From the NCBI RefSeq assembly GCF_000381345.1, contig NZ_KB906399.1, positions 415,808 through 479,807 of the forward strand: a DNA stretch of 64,000 nt, read 5' to 3'. The translations under genes were made by a program, and so were the position numbers. Positions within the stretch are counted from its first letter, which is position 1. The number at the start of each line of letters is the position of its first letter. Below the pieces are notes generated by a model. That model was given only the letters and a program-made list of their open reading frames with translations. It was not told the DNA's origin and did not search any database. Shown here in pieces: positions 49,868-61,744 of this stretch. Source of the DNA: Deinococcus apachensis DSM 19763. Its GTDB lineage: Bacteria > Deinococcota > Deinococci > Deinococcales > Deinococcaceae.

Positions 49868-50903
49868 GGTTGGAGGCGCACAGCCGTACACGGTTTCAGT
49901 CGGGTCGGGACTGCTTTCCCAGTACAGCGTGCCAGAACGCCAGGTCGCCCTGATTCACCCCACCGATTTACCTCGCACCTTCGTGGAGGCGGCGCAGGCG
50001 GCCCTCTCCCCCACCGTGACGGTGACCGTCCCCCCACGCGACGACTGCAAGACGCTGGAGGTCTACGCGCAGGTGCTGTCGAGACTGGCGCAAGTGAATC
50101 TCCCGCGCGACGGGGCGGTGGTGGGGTTGGGCGGAGGCGCGGCGACCGATCTCGCGGGCTTCGTGGCGGCGAGCTACCTGCGCGGCGTGGCCTTTTACAC
50201 CCTGCCGACGACGCTGCTCGGCATGGTGGACGCGGCGGTGGGGGGCAAGACGGGCGTGAACCTGCCCGAGGGCAAGAATCTGGTGGGCGCCTTCTGGCCC
50301 CCGAGGGCCGTGTGGTGTGACACGGACACCCTCACCACCCTGCCCCCCGCCGTCTTCGCCGAGGGTGCTGCCGAGGCGTACAAGCACGGCCTGATCGCTG
50401 ATCCGACCCTGCTGCCCCGGGTGTTGTCTCCGAATTTCCGCCCCGTTGGGCCGGGCCTGGAGGACACCCTCTCCGACGCCATCGCCGTGAAGGCTGGAGT
50501 GGTGACGCGGGACCTGACCGAGCGAGGCGAGCGGGCCTTCCTGAACTTCGGTCACACGCTCGCCCACGCGCTGGAGGCAGTCACGGACCACGGGATCTCG
50601 CATGGCGAGGCGGTCGGGTACGGGATGCACTACGCGGCGCTTCTCAGCCGTGCCCTGGGCGGCGCGGACCTGACTGGGCACACCCGCGCCTTCCTGCGGT
50701 GGCAGAATCCCCAGCCCCTTCCCCCCCTCACCTTCGAGAACGTGTGGCCCTACATGGCGCGCGACAAGAAAGCCGACTCGGAGGGCGTGCGCTTCGTGCT
50801 GCTGCATGATCTGGCGCGGCCATACCTGGCGCGGGTGCCGGAGGACGTGCTGCGACGGGAATTCGAGTACTGGTGCGAGGAACTTGTCGCCCGCGACGTG
50901 TAG
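49854..50903 (+). CDS. aroB: 3-dehydroquinate synthase
   Basis: 349 residues. NAD-binding and catalytic motifs: [40 protein letters not shown], and metal ligands in [19 protein letters not shown] and [12 protein letters not shown]. It makes 3-dehydroquinate from DAHP. GTG 49854 is chosen because the mature family start ([16 protein letters not shown]) begins there. Upstream in-frame codons lie inside aroK. Confidence 0.93.
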
Positions 50904-50987
50904 CTTGTAGAAACAGAAATGTTCCCGCCGTTGCTTTTTCTATAAGCGACACGCCAGACCCCCTACGCCCCGCACCGGAGGTTCCCC

Positions 50988-51415
<428 letters not shown>

Positions 51416-51419
<4 letters not shown>

Positions 51420-52234
51420 GCTGGCAGCCCTACGCGGCGAGGCCGGACAGCACCGTCACCGATACGCTCCTCCAGTGGGAGGGGGTGGGGGACGCCAATC
51501 ACGCCGCGCGCACCCTGCTCGCCTGGCTGCCGCCCTCGTACGCGAGCGAGCCGGAGCGCCACTACCCGGTTCTCTACTTCCACGACGGGCAGAACGTGTT
51601 CGACGCCGCCACGAGCTACAGCGGCGAGTGGGGCGCCGACGAGACGCTGACCCAACTTGCGGCGGAGGGAATCGAGGCGATTGCAGTCGGCATCCCAAAT
51701 GGCGGCGAACGGAGATTCCATGAGTACAGTGCCGCGCCCAACCCCAAGTTGCCGGACACGCTGGACGCAGGGGGCGCGGATGACTACATCGCCTTCCTCG
51801 TCGACACAGTCAAGCCGCTGGCGGACGGCCACTTCCGCACCCTCCCAGGCTCGAAAAGCACCGTGGTCATCGGCTCCAGTATGGGCGGCCTGGTCAGCCT
51901 GCACGCCCTGATCACCCACCCAGACGTGTTCGGCCACGCAGGGGTCATGAGTCCGGCGTTCTGGACAGCGCCCGTCGACTCCTTCACCCGCGTCCAGACC
52001 AGCCCCACCCCCACTGGCCGCATCTGGCTCGACATCGGCGGGCAGGAAGGTCCCGACGAGCCCGAGTTGATGCGCGCCTACTGGCAGGACGCCCATACCA
52101 TGCGCGACCTGCTGCTCGACAAGGGCATGGGCGAGAGGTTGCGCTTCGTGGCCAACCCGCAGGGCACACACCACGAGAGCGCGTGGCGGGAGAGGTTGCC
52201 GGGGGCGCTGCAATTTTTACTGGGCGGCGAATGA
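51416..52234 (+). CDS. Alpha/beta hydrolase of the enterochelin-esterase-like family
   Basis: 272 residues. Nucleophile motif VVIGSSMGGLVSLHALITHP (Ser in GSSMG), acidic residue probably in WLDIGGQEGPDEPE, and the catalytic His in PQGTHHESAWRERL. The fold matches putative esterase (Esterase PF00756-like) proteins. The substrate is unknown. It overlaps the aroQ stop and is therefore probably co-translated, but a role in the shikimate pathway is not implied. Confidence 0.86.
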
Positions 52235-52235
52235 A

Positions 52236-52758
52236 ATGGCAAGTGGTTTGAGCAACAAACATACGGGGCAGATCGGGGAGTTCCTGGTCTGTGCTGAACT
52301 CGGGCGGCACCTGGATTTGGTTGCTACTCCCTTTGCCGGGAACGCGCCCGCGTTCGACCTCTTGGTGGCGGATGAGCAGTGCCGCTCCATTCCCGTTCAG
52401 TCAAGGCTGCGCGCGGACTCCAGTGGCCGTCCCGCGCCGACACATGGACCGATTTGGAAGTCGTCGGCGATATGCAGGTAGACCACGGCGACAGGAGTCT
52501 GGACTATCCCGGCTTGAAGGACCGCTTTTCATCCTGACGCAGCAGGACGTGCAGAACATTATGGCTCCTGCTTACCGGGCCTACATGGAGGCTCGCAAGA
52601 TTCCTTGGCAGCGTCCGCGTAACCCGGCCTCGTTCGACGCACGGCTGGACGCACAACAACAGCTCAAGAAGTTCGAGAACAACTGCGCCCTCATCCGGCT
52701 CCAGCTTGAGGCGCAGACTCCGCCCTCACTGCCCTTGCCCCCCACCCCCGCCCTCTGA
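52236..52758 (+). pseudogene. Broken nuclease-like gene (at least two frameshifts)
   Basis: Begins ASGLSNKHTGQIGEFLVCAE and continues with FDLLVADEQCRSIPVQ, the pattern of small PD-(D/E)XK-fold proteins (E in GEFLV, D in FDLLV, Q in the expected Q/E-x-K position). After about 52400 the frame changes to give WTDLEVVGDMQVDHGDRSLD and YPGLKDR, then changes again near 52528 for [20 protein letters not shown] and the C-terminal part to the stop at 52758. No single frame spans it, and the expected lysine of the motif is lost at the first break. Probably a decayed stand-alone nuclease-like gene. Confidence 0.7.
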
Positions 52759-52764
52759 TACCTT
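52735..52764 (+). promoter_or_regulatory. Promoter of rplM-rpsI
   Basis: TTGCCC, 18-base spacer, TACCTT, followed by a leader of about 120 bases before rplM. The leader holds G/C-rich hairpins but no motif I can name. Confidence 0.5.
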
Positions 52765-52889
52765 TACCTTTAGTGTCTCGTGCTTGGTAGGGCCGGGGCG
52801 ACCGGGAGGCACCCGGAGGCGCACGCCAGCTTTTCCCCCGAAGGGGCGGGGCGCACTCGCAGCCAAATCCCTGATTACGGAGTTTTACG

Positions 52890-53315
<426 letters not shown>

Positions 53316-53317
53316 AC

Positions 53318-53713
<396 letters not shown>

Positions 53714-53731
53714 TTTAAGGCGGCAAGCGAG

Positions 53732-53765
53732 AACCCCCTTCCCGACGGGAGGGGGGTTTCTTGTT
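53732..53765 (+). terminator. Intrinsic terminator after rpsI
   Basis: Twelve-bp stem AACCCCCTTCCC/GGGAGGGGGGTT (one G-U pair) followed by TTCTTGTT. Confidence 0.85.
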
Positions 53766-53774
53766 GGGGGAAAA

Positions 53775-53837
53775 GACCCCTCACCTAATCCTCTCCTCGA
53801 GGCAGAGGAGCCTGGCAAAGCCCGGGGGTGAGGGGTC
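53775..53837. repeat. 63-bp palindromic element between convergent genes
   Basis: Perfect 11-bp arms GACCCCTCACC (53775-53785) and GGTGAGGGGTC (53827-53837) enclose an inner hairpin CTCCTC-GAGGCA-GAGGAG. Similar arms made of CCCCTC/GAGGGG occur in other intergenic repeats of this window. Confidence 0.65.
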
Positions 53838-53850
53838 GTGGGCGTGCCCC

Positions 53851-54318
53851 TCAGGTCCAGCTCCCCGAAATCTCCCTCACGCGCAGGGTCGTCCCCTCGG
53901 CGCCGACCACCAGCACGGAGGCTCCGGCGGGGGTGTCGGGGCCGGTCGCTCGCCAGTCGCTGTCGCCGGCCCTCACCCGGCCCACCCCGTTCACGATGGG
54001 GGACGTGACGAGCACGGTGCGGCCGACGAGGCGGTGGGCGCCCGCGTTGAGAGCCCGGCCCTCGTTGCCACTGGCGGGCAGGCGGCTCACGTAGCGCCGT
54101 CCCAGCAGGACCGCGGCCACGCTGAGGGCGGCGAAGAGCAGGAGCTGCACCGTCACGGGCAACGGCAGCACGAACACGATCAACCCGAGGACGAGGGCGG
54201 CCAGGGCCAGCCACACGAAGAACACGCCCGGCGCCAGGACTTCCAGAATCAGCAGGAGTGCGCCCAGCACCCACCAGTGCCAGGACTGCACCCGCTCCAG
54301 GGAGGGCAGCCAGTCCAT
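53851..54318 (-). CDS. NfeD family membrane protein
   Basis: 155 residues. Three TM helices (about 15-30, 33-52, 55-75) followed by the C-terminal NfeD OB-fold domain (about 90-150, LVGRTVLVTSPIVNGVGRV). NfeD proteins accompany SPFH proteins; here the SPFH gene ends 3 bases upstream of this start. The pair probably forms a membrane-microdomain complex. Confidence 0.9.
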   Translation of the reverse strand: MDWLPSLERVQSWHWWVLGALLLILEVLAPGVFFVWLALAALVLGLIVFVLPLPVTVQLLLFAALSVAAVLLGRRYVSRLPASGNEGRALNAGAHRLVGRTVLVTSPIVNGVGRVRAGDSDWRATGPDTPAGASVLVVGAEGTTLRVREISGSWT

Positions 54319-54321
54319 TCG

Positions 54322-55269
54322 CTAGCTCCTCCGGCGACCGCCGACGAGTTCCGGCTCACGGCCCCCAAACGCCTCGCGGGCCACCTCGGCGATGCCCTGG
54401 AGACTGCCCAGCATGGCGGTCGCCTCCAGGGGCAGGATCAGGGTCTTCTGGTTGGGGGCGGAGGCGATCTCCCGCAGCGCGTCCACGTACCGCTGCGCCA
54501 CGAAGTAGTTGATCGCCTGGACGTTGCCCGCCGCGATGGCCTCGCTGACCATGCGGGTGGCGGCGGCTTCGGCCTGGGCACTGCGCTCGCGGGCCTCGGC
54601 CTCCAGGAAGGCGGCCTGGCGGCGGCCCTCGGCGTTCAGGATCTCGGCCTGCTTCTCGCCCTCGGCCTTGAGGATCGCGGCCTGGCGGAAGCCCTCGGCG
54701 TCAAGGATGTTGGCGCGCTTCTCGCGCTCGGCCTTCATCTGGCGGGCCATGCTGGCGACGAGGTCGGCGGGCGGCTTGATGTCCTTGACCTCGATGCGGG
54801 TGGCCTTGACCCCCCACGGCTCGGTCGCCTCGTCCACCACCGCGAGCAGCCGCGCGTTGATCTGGTCGCGGTTGGAGAGCAGTTCGTCGAGGTCCATGCT
54901 GCCCATCACGGTGCGGATGTTCGTCATCGTGAGGTTGAGCGTCGCCTGCTGGAGGTTGCGGACCTCATAGCTCGCCTTGGCGGCGTCGAGCACCTGGTAG
55001 AAGACCACCCCGTCCACCGTCACGAGCGCGTTGTCCTTGGTGATGACCTCCTGCGAGGGCACGTCGAGAACCTGCTCCATCATGTTGACCTTGCGGCCCA
55101 CCCGGTCCACGTAGGGCAGGATCAGGTTGAGGCCGGGCTTGAGGGTGCGCTGGAACTTGCCGAAGCGTTCCTGCGTCCACTCGTAGCCCTGCGGAACGCT
55201 CTTGACCCCGGCGAACAGCGTGACCACCACCAGCAGCAGCAGGACGACGACGACGATCGTGAATCCCAT
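54322..55269 (-). CDS. SPFH/stomatin-like protein (QmcA type)
   Basis: 315 residues. N-terminal TM (about 3-22), SPFH domain (about 25-190, starting [19 protein letters not shown]) and coiled coil rich in Ala/Glu (about 190-260) with repeated A-E-G-x-x-Q-A units. It forms large ring assemblies on membranes and scaffolds or regulates proteases. In an operon with nfeD. Upstream is the divergent ModF-like gene. Confidence 0.92.
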   Translation of the reverse strand: MGFTIVVVVLLLLVVVTLFAGVKSVPQGYEWTQERFGKFQRTLKPGLNLILPYVDRVGRKVNMMEQVLDVPSQEVITKDNALVTVDGVVFYQVLDAAKASYEVRNLQQATLNLTMTNIRTVMGSMDLDELLSNRDQINARLLAVVDEATEPWGVKATRIEVKDIKPPADLVASMARQMKAEREKRANILDAEGFRQAAILKAEGEKQAEILNAEGRRQAAFLEAEARERSAQAEAAATRMVSEAIAAGNVQAINYFVAQRYVDALREIASAPNQKTLILPLEATAMLGSLQGIAEVAREAFGGREPELVGGRRRS

Positions 55270-55372
55270 AGTTTGGCCTCCACCTGCGGGTACGCCGGAT
55301 GAAGGGAGGAAGTTCCCGGATATTCAGGGAACTTCGGCGCGTCAGACAGGCGGCAGGACGGCTAATCCCCGC

Positions 55373-55378
55373 TAGACT
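55373..55378 (+). promoter_or_regulatory. -10 box of the ModF-like gene (leaderless type)
   Basis: TAGACT 7 bases before ATG 55386. Confidence 0.55.
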
Positions 55379-55385
55379 CGGGCCG

Positions 55386-56810
55386 ATGACGGAAGTGGGG
55401 ACGGCGGCGCTGGTACACCTGAGGGACGTGACCGTGCGCGCGGGTGGACGCACCCTGCTGGAGGACGTGACCCTGCGGCTCTCCCCGGGCGAGGCGCTGC
55501 GTTTGAGCGGGCCCAACGGCGGCGGCAAGACCACGCTGCTGCGGCTTCTGGCGGGTGAGGTGGCGCCAATGCAGGGCGAGCGGGTTTATGGGCTCGGCGG
55601 GAAGTTCAGCCGGGCGGCGGTACAGGCCCGGCGCACCCTCTCGGTCGTCGGCCCCGACGCCGAAGCCTTCTACCTCACGCGGGACTGGGCGCAAACCGTG
55701 CGGGACGTGCTGCTGGCCGCCTTCGAGGGGGACGCCCTGCGGCTGTGGGAGCCCACGCCGGAGGCGCTGGAACGGCTGGTGGAGGTCGCGGCCCTGACCG
55801 GCGTCACGCCGCTGCTGGACCAGGACTTCCGCACCCTCAGCCACGGGCAGAGGCGGCGGGTGGTGCTGGCCCGCGCGCTGATGCCCCGCCCGGAGGCCCT
55901 GCTCCTCGACGAGTTCACCGACGGGCTGAGCGCCGGGGCGCGGGGGGAGCTGGGACGGGTACTGAGGGACGTTCACGCCTCCGGGGTTGCGGTCGTCCTC
56001 GCCACCCATCGCCCGGAGGAGGCGCCGGAGTTGCCCTGGCGCACCCTGCGGGTGGAGGGGGGCCGCGTTCTGAATGGGGACCACGGGTTGGGGAAGACTG
56101 CCTCCGCCATAACGCTGCCCCCACCGCCCGGCTCGGGGGACCTCGTGCGGCTGCGGGACGTGCGGGTGTACCGGGGCGGGCACCTCGCGCTCGGCCCGCT
56201 CTCGTGGACCTGGGCGGCGGGACAGCACTGGCTGGTGACCGGGGAGAACGGCAGCGGCAAGAGTACCCTGGCGCGCCTGATCGCCGGGGAACTACATTCC
56301 GCGCTGGGGGGCGCGGTTGAGCGGCCCTTCCTGCGCCGGGACCTGCTCACCGAACGCCGCCGCACCGTCGGCCTGGTCGGCGCGGAGGTCGGCCTCCGGC
56401 AGCGGCGCGGGTGGGCGGGCCGGGAGGTGATCAGCAGCGCGTGGAGCGGGACGGAGGGGTTCGCGCCCGACCTGACGCCGGAGCAGGCGGCCCGTGTGGA
56501 GGAGCTGGCGGCCCATCTCGACGTGACGGACCTGCTGGACCGCAGCGCCGACGCGCTCTCGCAGGGGCAGCTCCGGCGCCTGCTGCTCGCCCGCGCCGCC
56601 GCGCACACGCCCCGCCTCCTCATTCTCGACGAGGGACTGGATTTTCTGGACGCGGATTCCCGCGCCCGCTTCCTGACACTGCTGCCCGACCTCGCGCGGG
56701 GCGGCACCCACGTCATGGTGATCGCCCACCGGGCCTCGGACGCGCCGCCGGGGCTGACGCACCACCTCCAGTTGGAGGAGGGACGGGTCAGACGCGCGGA
56801 ACCCCGGTAG
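55386..56810 (+). CDS. Soluble protein with two ABC ATPase domains (ModF/PhrA-like)
   Basis: 474 residues, no TM. First ATPase: Walker A LSGPNGGGKTTLLRLLAG, signature LSHGQRRRVVLARAL, Walker B ALLLDEFTDGLS. Second: Walker A VTGENGSGKSTLARLIAG, signature LSQGQLRRLLLARAA, Walker B LLILDEGLDFLD. The tandem layout with no permease matches ModF, once called photorepair protein PhrA, whose role is unclear. The first Walker B has an unusual EFTDG. The last 23 bases overlap the convergent HAD gene. Confidence 0.88.
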   Translation: MTEVGTAALVHLRDVTVRAGGRTLLEDVTLRLSPGEALRLSGPNGGGKTTLLRLLAGEVAPMQGERVYGLGGKFSRAAVQARRTLSVVGPDAEAFYLTRDWAQTVRDVLLAAFEGDALRLWEPTPEALERLVEVAALTGVTPLLDQDFRTLSHGQRRRVVLARALMPRPEALLLDEFTDGLSAGARGELGRVLRDVHASGVAVVLATHRPEEAPELPWRTLRVEGGRVLNGDHGLGKTASAITLPPPPGSGDLVRLRDVRVYRGGHLALGPLSWTWAAGQHWLVTGENGSGKSTLARLIAGELHSALGGAVERPFLRRDLLTERRRTVGLVGAEVGLRQRRGWAGREVISSAWSGTEGFAPDLTPEQAARVEELAAHLDVTDLLDRSADALSQGQLRRLLLARAAAHTPRLLILDEGLDFLDADSRARFLTLLPDLARGGTHVMVIAHRASDAPPGLTHHLQLEEGRVRRAEPR

Positions 56811-57618
56811 CCTCCAGCCGGTCGGCGAGCGCGTTCAGGTACTCCCCCAGCACCTCAGGGGAGGTGACCTGCTCGTGCGCGTGTGGGGCGAGCAGGGGCA
56901 GGGTCCCGAGCTGGACCGCGTGCCCGGCGAGTTCGAGCATGGCTTGGTCGTTGTCGCTGTCCCCGAAGGCGACGGTGCGCTCCAGCGGAATGCCCAGCGC
57001 CTCGGCGATCAGGGCGAGGGCCGCCCCCTTGTGGGCGCCGACGGGCGTGACGGTCAGGAACTGCGTGTACGGCGGCTGCGCGCCCGTCAGGACGAGGTGG
57101 GGGTGGCTCTCGCGCAAGCGGGCGGCGAGGTCCGCGACGCCCGGGTGATAGAGGCCCACCTTCAGCACCCCCTCGCGCGGCGCCTCCGCGAGCGGGCGGA
57201 AGCTGCGGGCAAGCATCCAGGGCTCCGGCTCCCGCCCGGGCGGGAGGTCGATGTACAGGGCGTCCGGCGTGAACACGACCACCCGGGCGTCCTCCAGCTC
57301 GTGGGCCAGCACCGCCTCCAGCTCGGCAGGGGTGAAGCGGGCCTCCGCGTGCAGCTCGCCGCCGATCTCGATGCGTCCCCCGTTGTTGGTGGCGACCGCG
57401 TCGGGCTGCATCGCCTCGCGCACGGGCCGGGGCGGGGTGTCGCGCCCGGTGATGATCGCCAGCCGCACGCCCAGCCCCCGCAGCCGGGAAAGCGCCCCCG
57501 CCGTCGCGTCGGGCAGCTCGCGGCCCTGATCGGGGATCAGCGTGCCGTCGAGGTCGAAGGCGAGCAGCAGGGGCAGGTCGGCGGGGGGCGCTTTGGCGGA
57601 ACTCGGGCGGCTCGTCAC
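56788..57618 (-). CDS. HAD family hydrolase, Cof type
   Basis: 276 residues from GTG 57618, which has a TAGGCT box 7 bases upstream. HAD motifs: I LLLAFDLDGTLIPDQ, II AIITGRD, III K in VGAHKGAAL, IV VAFGDSDNDQAMLELAG. The C2B cap domain in the middle identifies a Cof/sugar-phosphate phosphatase subfamily. The substrate is unknown. Convergent with and overlapping the ModF-like gene by 23 bases. Confidence 0.9.
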   Translation of the reverse strand: MTSRPSSAKAPPADLPLLLAFDLDGTLIPDQGRELPDATAGALSRLRGLGVRLAIITGRDTPPRPVREAMQPDAVATNNGGRIEIGGELHAEARFTPAELEAVLAHELEDARVVVFTPDALYIDLPPGREPEPWMLARSFRPLAEAPREGVLKVGLYHPGVADLAARLRESHPHLVLTGAQPPYTQFLTVTPVGAHKGAALALIAEALGIPLERTVAFGDSDNDQAMLELAGHAVQLGTLPLLAPHAHEQVTSPEVLGEYLNALADRLEATGVPRV

Positions 57619-57625
57619 GGGCGGC

Positions 57626-57631
57626 AGCCTA
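57626..57631 (-). promoter_or_regulatory. -10 box of the HAD gene (leaderless type)
   Basis: TAGGCT on the minus strand 7 bases before GTG 57618. Confidence 0.45.
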
Positions 57632-57650
57632 GCAGGCGGGAGGCCGGGCA

Positions 57651-57681
57651 AAGAAAACCGCCCACCTATTCGGGCGGGCGG
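57651..57681 (-). terminator. Intrinsic terminator of rplS
   Basis: On the minus strand CCGCCC (57681-57676) pairs with GGGCGG (57663-57658), followed by TTTTCTT. Confidence 0.75.
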
Positions 57682-57698
57682 AACGGACGCGGCGGGGC

Positions 57699-58187
57699 TT
57701 ACTCGCCGAGCGTCTCGACGGGCGTGAAGTCGCTCTGGGCCTCGGTGGCGGCCTGGGCGGGGGCGGCGTTGGCGGCGGCCTTCGCCTGGTTGGCGCGGGC
57801 AGCGTCCTTCATCACACGGCTGCGGTCGCTCTTGATGCGGGCGGCCTTGCCGCGCAGCTCGCGCAGGTAGTACAGCTTGGCGCGGCGCACCTTGCCGCGC
57901 TCCAGCACGGTGACCCGGGCGATCAGCGGGCTGCTGAAGGGGAACACGCGCTCCACACCCTCGCCGAAGGAAATCTTGCGGACGGTGAAGCTCTTGCGGC
58001 TGCCCGTGCCGTTCAGGGCGATGACCACGCCCTCAAAGGCCTGGTTGCGGGTGCGGTTGCCCTCGACGACCTTGGTCTCGACGCGCACGGTGTCGCCGGG
58101 CTGGAACTCGGGGTGTTCGGTCTTGATGTGGGGCTGCTCGACGGCGCGCAGGATGGCCCCACGGTTCACTTTCACGGTGCTCTGCAT
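57699..58187 (-). CDS. rplS: 50S ribosomal protein L19
   Basis: 162 residues, longer than the usual 115 because of a C-terminal Ala/Gln/Glu-rich tail (about 125-162) typical of Deinococcus L19. Core features: [40 protein letters not shown] and [13 protein letters not shown]. Start ATG 58187 has AAAGGAGA upstream. A strong promoter lies at 58293-58321 with a leader of about 100 bases. It is not next to trmD, unlike in many bacteria. Confidence 0.95.
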   Translation of the reverse strand: MQSTVKVNRGAILRAVEQPHIKTEHPEFQPGDTVRVETKVVEGNRTRNQAFEGVVIALNGTGSRKSFTVRKISFGEGVERVFPFSSPLIARVTVLERGKVRRAKLYYLRELRGKAARIKSDRSRVMKDAARANQAKAAANAAPAQAATEAQSDFTPVETLGE

Positions 58188-58292
58188 CTTTCTCTCCTTT
58201 GCCAGCGGACCGCCCCACCTCCCGGTTTCCGCCGGGCAGAGACGTTCTTGGACACCTGTACGCACCCGCCTGAACGCGGGGCAGACCTTGGG

Positions 58293-58321
58293 AGTATACG
58301 CGGGCCGAGCGCAACGCTCAA
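58293..58321 (-). promoter_or_regulatory. Sigma-70 promoter of rplS
   Basis: Minus strand TTGAGC, exactly 17-base spacer, TATACT. Confidence 0.65.
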
Positions 58322-58372
58322 GAGGGCAACCGGGGCGCCGTGTTACTTTTTTCACCCTTCTCCTCCGGCAGC

Positions 58373-59167
<795 letters not shown>

Positions 59168-59692
59168 TTACCGCTCGACCCAGTAGCGGCGGATTGGGTT
59201 CTCGTAGAACTCCAGCCTGAACTCGCCCTCACAGACGCCGCCGTTCGCCTCAATCACTCGTCGCGAGGCGAGGTTATCCACGTCGCAGGTTACGAGGACG
59301 CGCGCGAGGCCGAGTTCGCGGGCACGTCCTAGCGCCAGCCGCAAGATCAGGGTCGCGTATCCCCGCCGCCGTTCTGCGGGCCGGACCTCGTAGCCGATAT
59401 GACCGCCAAGCTGGCGGAGTCTTTCGTTCAGGGCGTGGCGGATCTTGGTGCGGCCCAGGTACGTTTCCCCCTCGATCAGCCATCTTTCCTCGGCAGGGAC
59501 GGAGTCTTCCGGTACCGGGTTGGGTGGCTCGAAGCTGCACAGGTGCGCCGCAAAGGCCCCAAAGTCGGCTTCCAGCTCGGCCACGTTCCAGCTCAGCGTG
59601 TCCCTCAGACCGCTGCTGCTGGCCTGCGCCTCGCGCACAGCCTCGACAAAGCTGCCTCTGTACCTCCCCGACGGGCGCACAAGCTCGGGCAT
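59168..59692 (-). CDS. GNAT family N-acetyltransferase
   Basis: 174 residues. The acetyl-CoA loop is seen in GYEVRPAERRRGYATLILRL (R-x-x-G-Y-A) and the C-terminal motif in VTCDVDNLASRRVIEANGG. Such enzymes acetylate amines of small molecules or proteins; the substrate is unknown. Start ATG 59692 follows a TACCCT box by 5 bases. The stop abuts that of the convergent coiled-coil gene. Confidence 0.88.
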   Translation of the reverse strand: MPELVRPSGRYRGSFVEAVREAQASSSGLRDTLSWNVAELEADFGAFAAHLCSFEPPNPVPEDSVPAEERWLIEGETYLGRTKIRHALNERLRQLGGHIGYEVRPAERRRGYATLILRLALGRARELGLARVLVTCDVDNLASRRVIEANGGVCEGEFRLEFYENPIRRYWVER

Positions 59693-59697
59693 GGGTC

Positions 59698-59703
59698 AGG
59701 GTA
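59698..59703 (-). promoter_or_regulatory. -10 box of the GNAT gene (leaderless type)
   Basis: TACCCT on the minus strand 5 bases before ATG 59692. Confidence 0.45.
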
Positions 59704-59837
59704 GCGGGGCCACCTACCGCCGCGCCTCCGCCGAGTGGCCTGTTTTTCCATCTCCGGCTTCCCCGACTGACCACTCAGACTGGACAATCGGCGCCCGGAT
59801 TGCGCCCGCCACACCGGAAAGGGCCGGAACGAGCGCG

Positions 59838-59843
59838 TACAAT
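59838..59843 (+). promoter_or_regulatory. -10 box of lipB-lipA (leaderless type)
   Basis: TACAAT 7 bases before GTG 59851. Confidence 0.6.
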
Positions 59844-59850
59844 CCGGGAC

Positions 59851-60584
59851 GTGAGAGACGCTCCGTTTGGCGTGCTGGACCTGGGGCTGCTCCCCTACCG
59901 AGAGGCCTGGGACGTGCAGCATGAGCACCACGCGCGGGTGGCGGCGGGCGGACGGCCCACGCTGCTGCTCGTCGAGCACCCGCCCGTGCTCACGCTGGGC
60001 CGCAAGGCGAGGGAGGGCACGAACATCATCGTGACCCGCGAGTACCTGAACAGCCAGGGCATTGAGGTGCTGGAGGTGGAGCGCGGCGGCGACGTGACCT
60101 ACCACGGCCCCGGCCAACTCGTCGCGTACGCAATCTTCCCGGTAGGGCGGCGGGTGCAGGACTTCCTGCGATTGCTGGAGGGGGCGACCATCACGGCGCT
60201 GCGGGAACTCGGCCTGCCTGACGCGAGGCCGAACCCCGGTTACGCGGGTGTGTACGTGAACCCGCGTGAGGTGAACGGCCGCGAGTACGAGCAGAAAATT
60301 GCCTCGTTCGGCGTGGCCGTGCAGCGGAACGTCGCCCTGCATGGGCTGGCGCTCAACGTCACGACCAATCTCCAGCACTTCGAGCTGATCGTCCCGTGCG
60401 GATTGAGCGGCACCCAGATGACAAGCGTTGAGCGCGAGTACGAGTTGCGTGGCATCAACCGGACCGTGAGCATGGACGAGGCCAAGCACACCCTCACCCG
60501 CGCCTTTCACACCACCTTCGAAATCTACGACTGGACGCTCCCGGAACCCGCCGGGACCGCCCCCGCCCTCACAGGGAGTCACGC

Positions 60585-60588
<4 letters not shown>
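59851..60588 (+). CDS. lipB: Octanoyl-(acyl-carrier-protein)-protein octanoyltransferase
   Basis: 245 residues. LipB signatures: [37 protein letters not shown] and [20 protein letters not shown]; the catalytic Cys is in [14 protein letters not shown]. It transfers octanoate from ACP to lipoyl domains. GTG 59851 follows a TACAAT box by 7 bases; a long open frame upstream is ignored. It overlaps lipA by 4 bases. Confidence 0.95.
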
Positions 60589-61571
<983 letters not shown>

Positions 61572-61660
61572 GTCCGGGGAGCTGGAGGGGCTGAGGCATA
61601 CGGCTTTGGCCCCCTTGCTCTGCTTATGGGTTTGCGTGGCGGCAACAAGAACGCGAAAAC

Positions 61661-61683
61661 CCCGCAACCGGGGCAGTTGCGGG
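61661..61683. terminator. Bidirectional terminator between lipA and a tRNA remnant
   Basis: CCCGCAAC (61661-61668) pairs perfectly with GTTGCGGG (61676-61683). Minus strand: followed by GTTTTCGC. Plus strand: followed by TTCTCGGGTTTTC. It fits both lipA and a minus-strand tRNA gene. Confidence 0.7.
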
Positions 61684-61691
61684 TTCTCGGG

Positions 61692-61741
61692 TTTTCTCTG
61701 GTACGGAAGGGCAGATTTGAACTGCCGACCTCACGCTTATC
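61692..61741 (-). tRNA. 3' half of a tRNA-Ile(GAU)-like gene (fragment)
   Basis: Read on the minus strand: CTGATAA anticodon loop (GAT), GCGTG 3' anticodon strand, AGGTC variable loop, a perfect T arm GGCAG-TTCAAAT-CTGCC, acceptor CTTCCGT and ACCA. The 5' anticodon strand should be CACGC but is GGCAT, and there is no D arm or 5' acceptor strand before it. So only the 3' half is present. Its natural terminator follows. Immediately beyond the break the base composition drops. This is what an integrated element leaves at one end of a tRNA target. Confidence 0.7.
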
Positions 61742-61744
61742 AGA

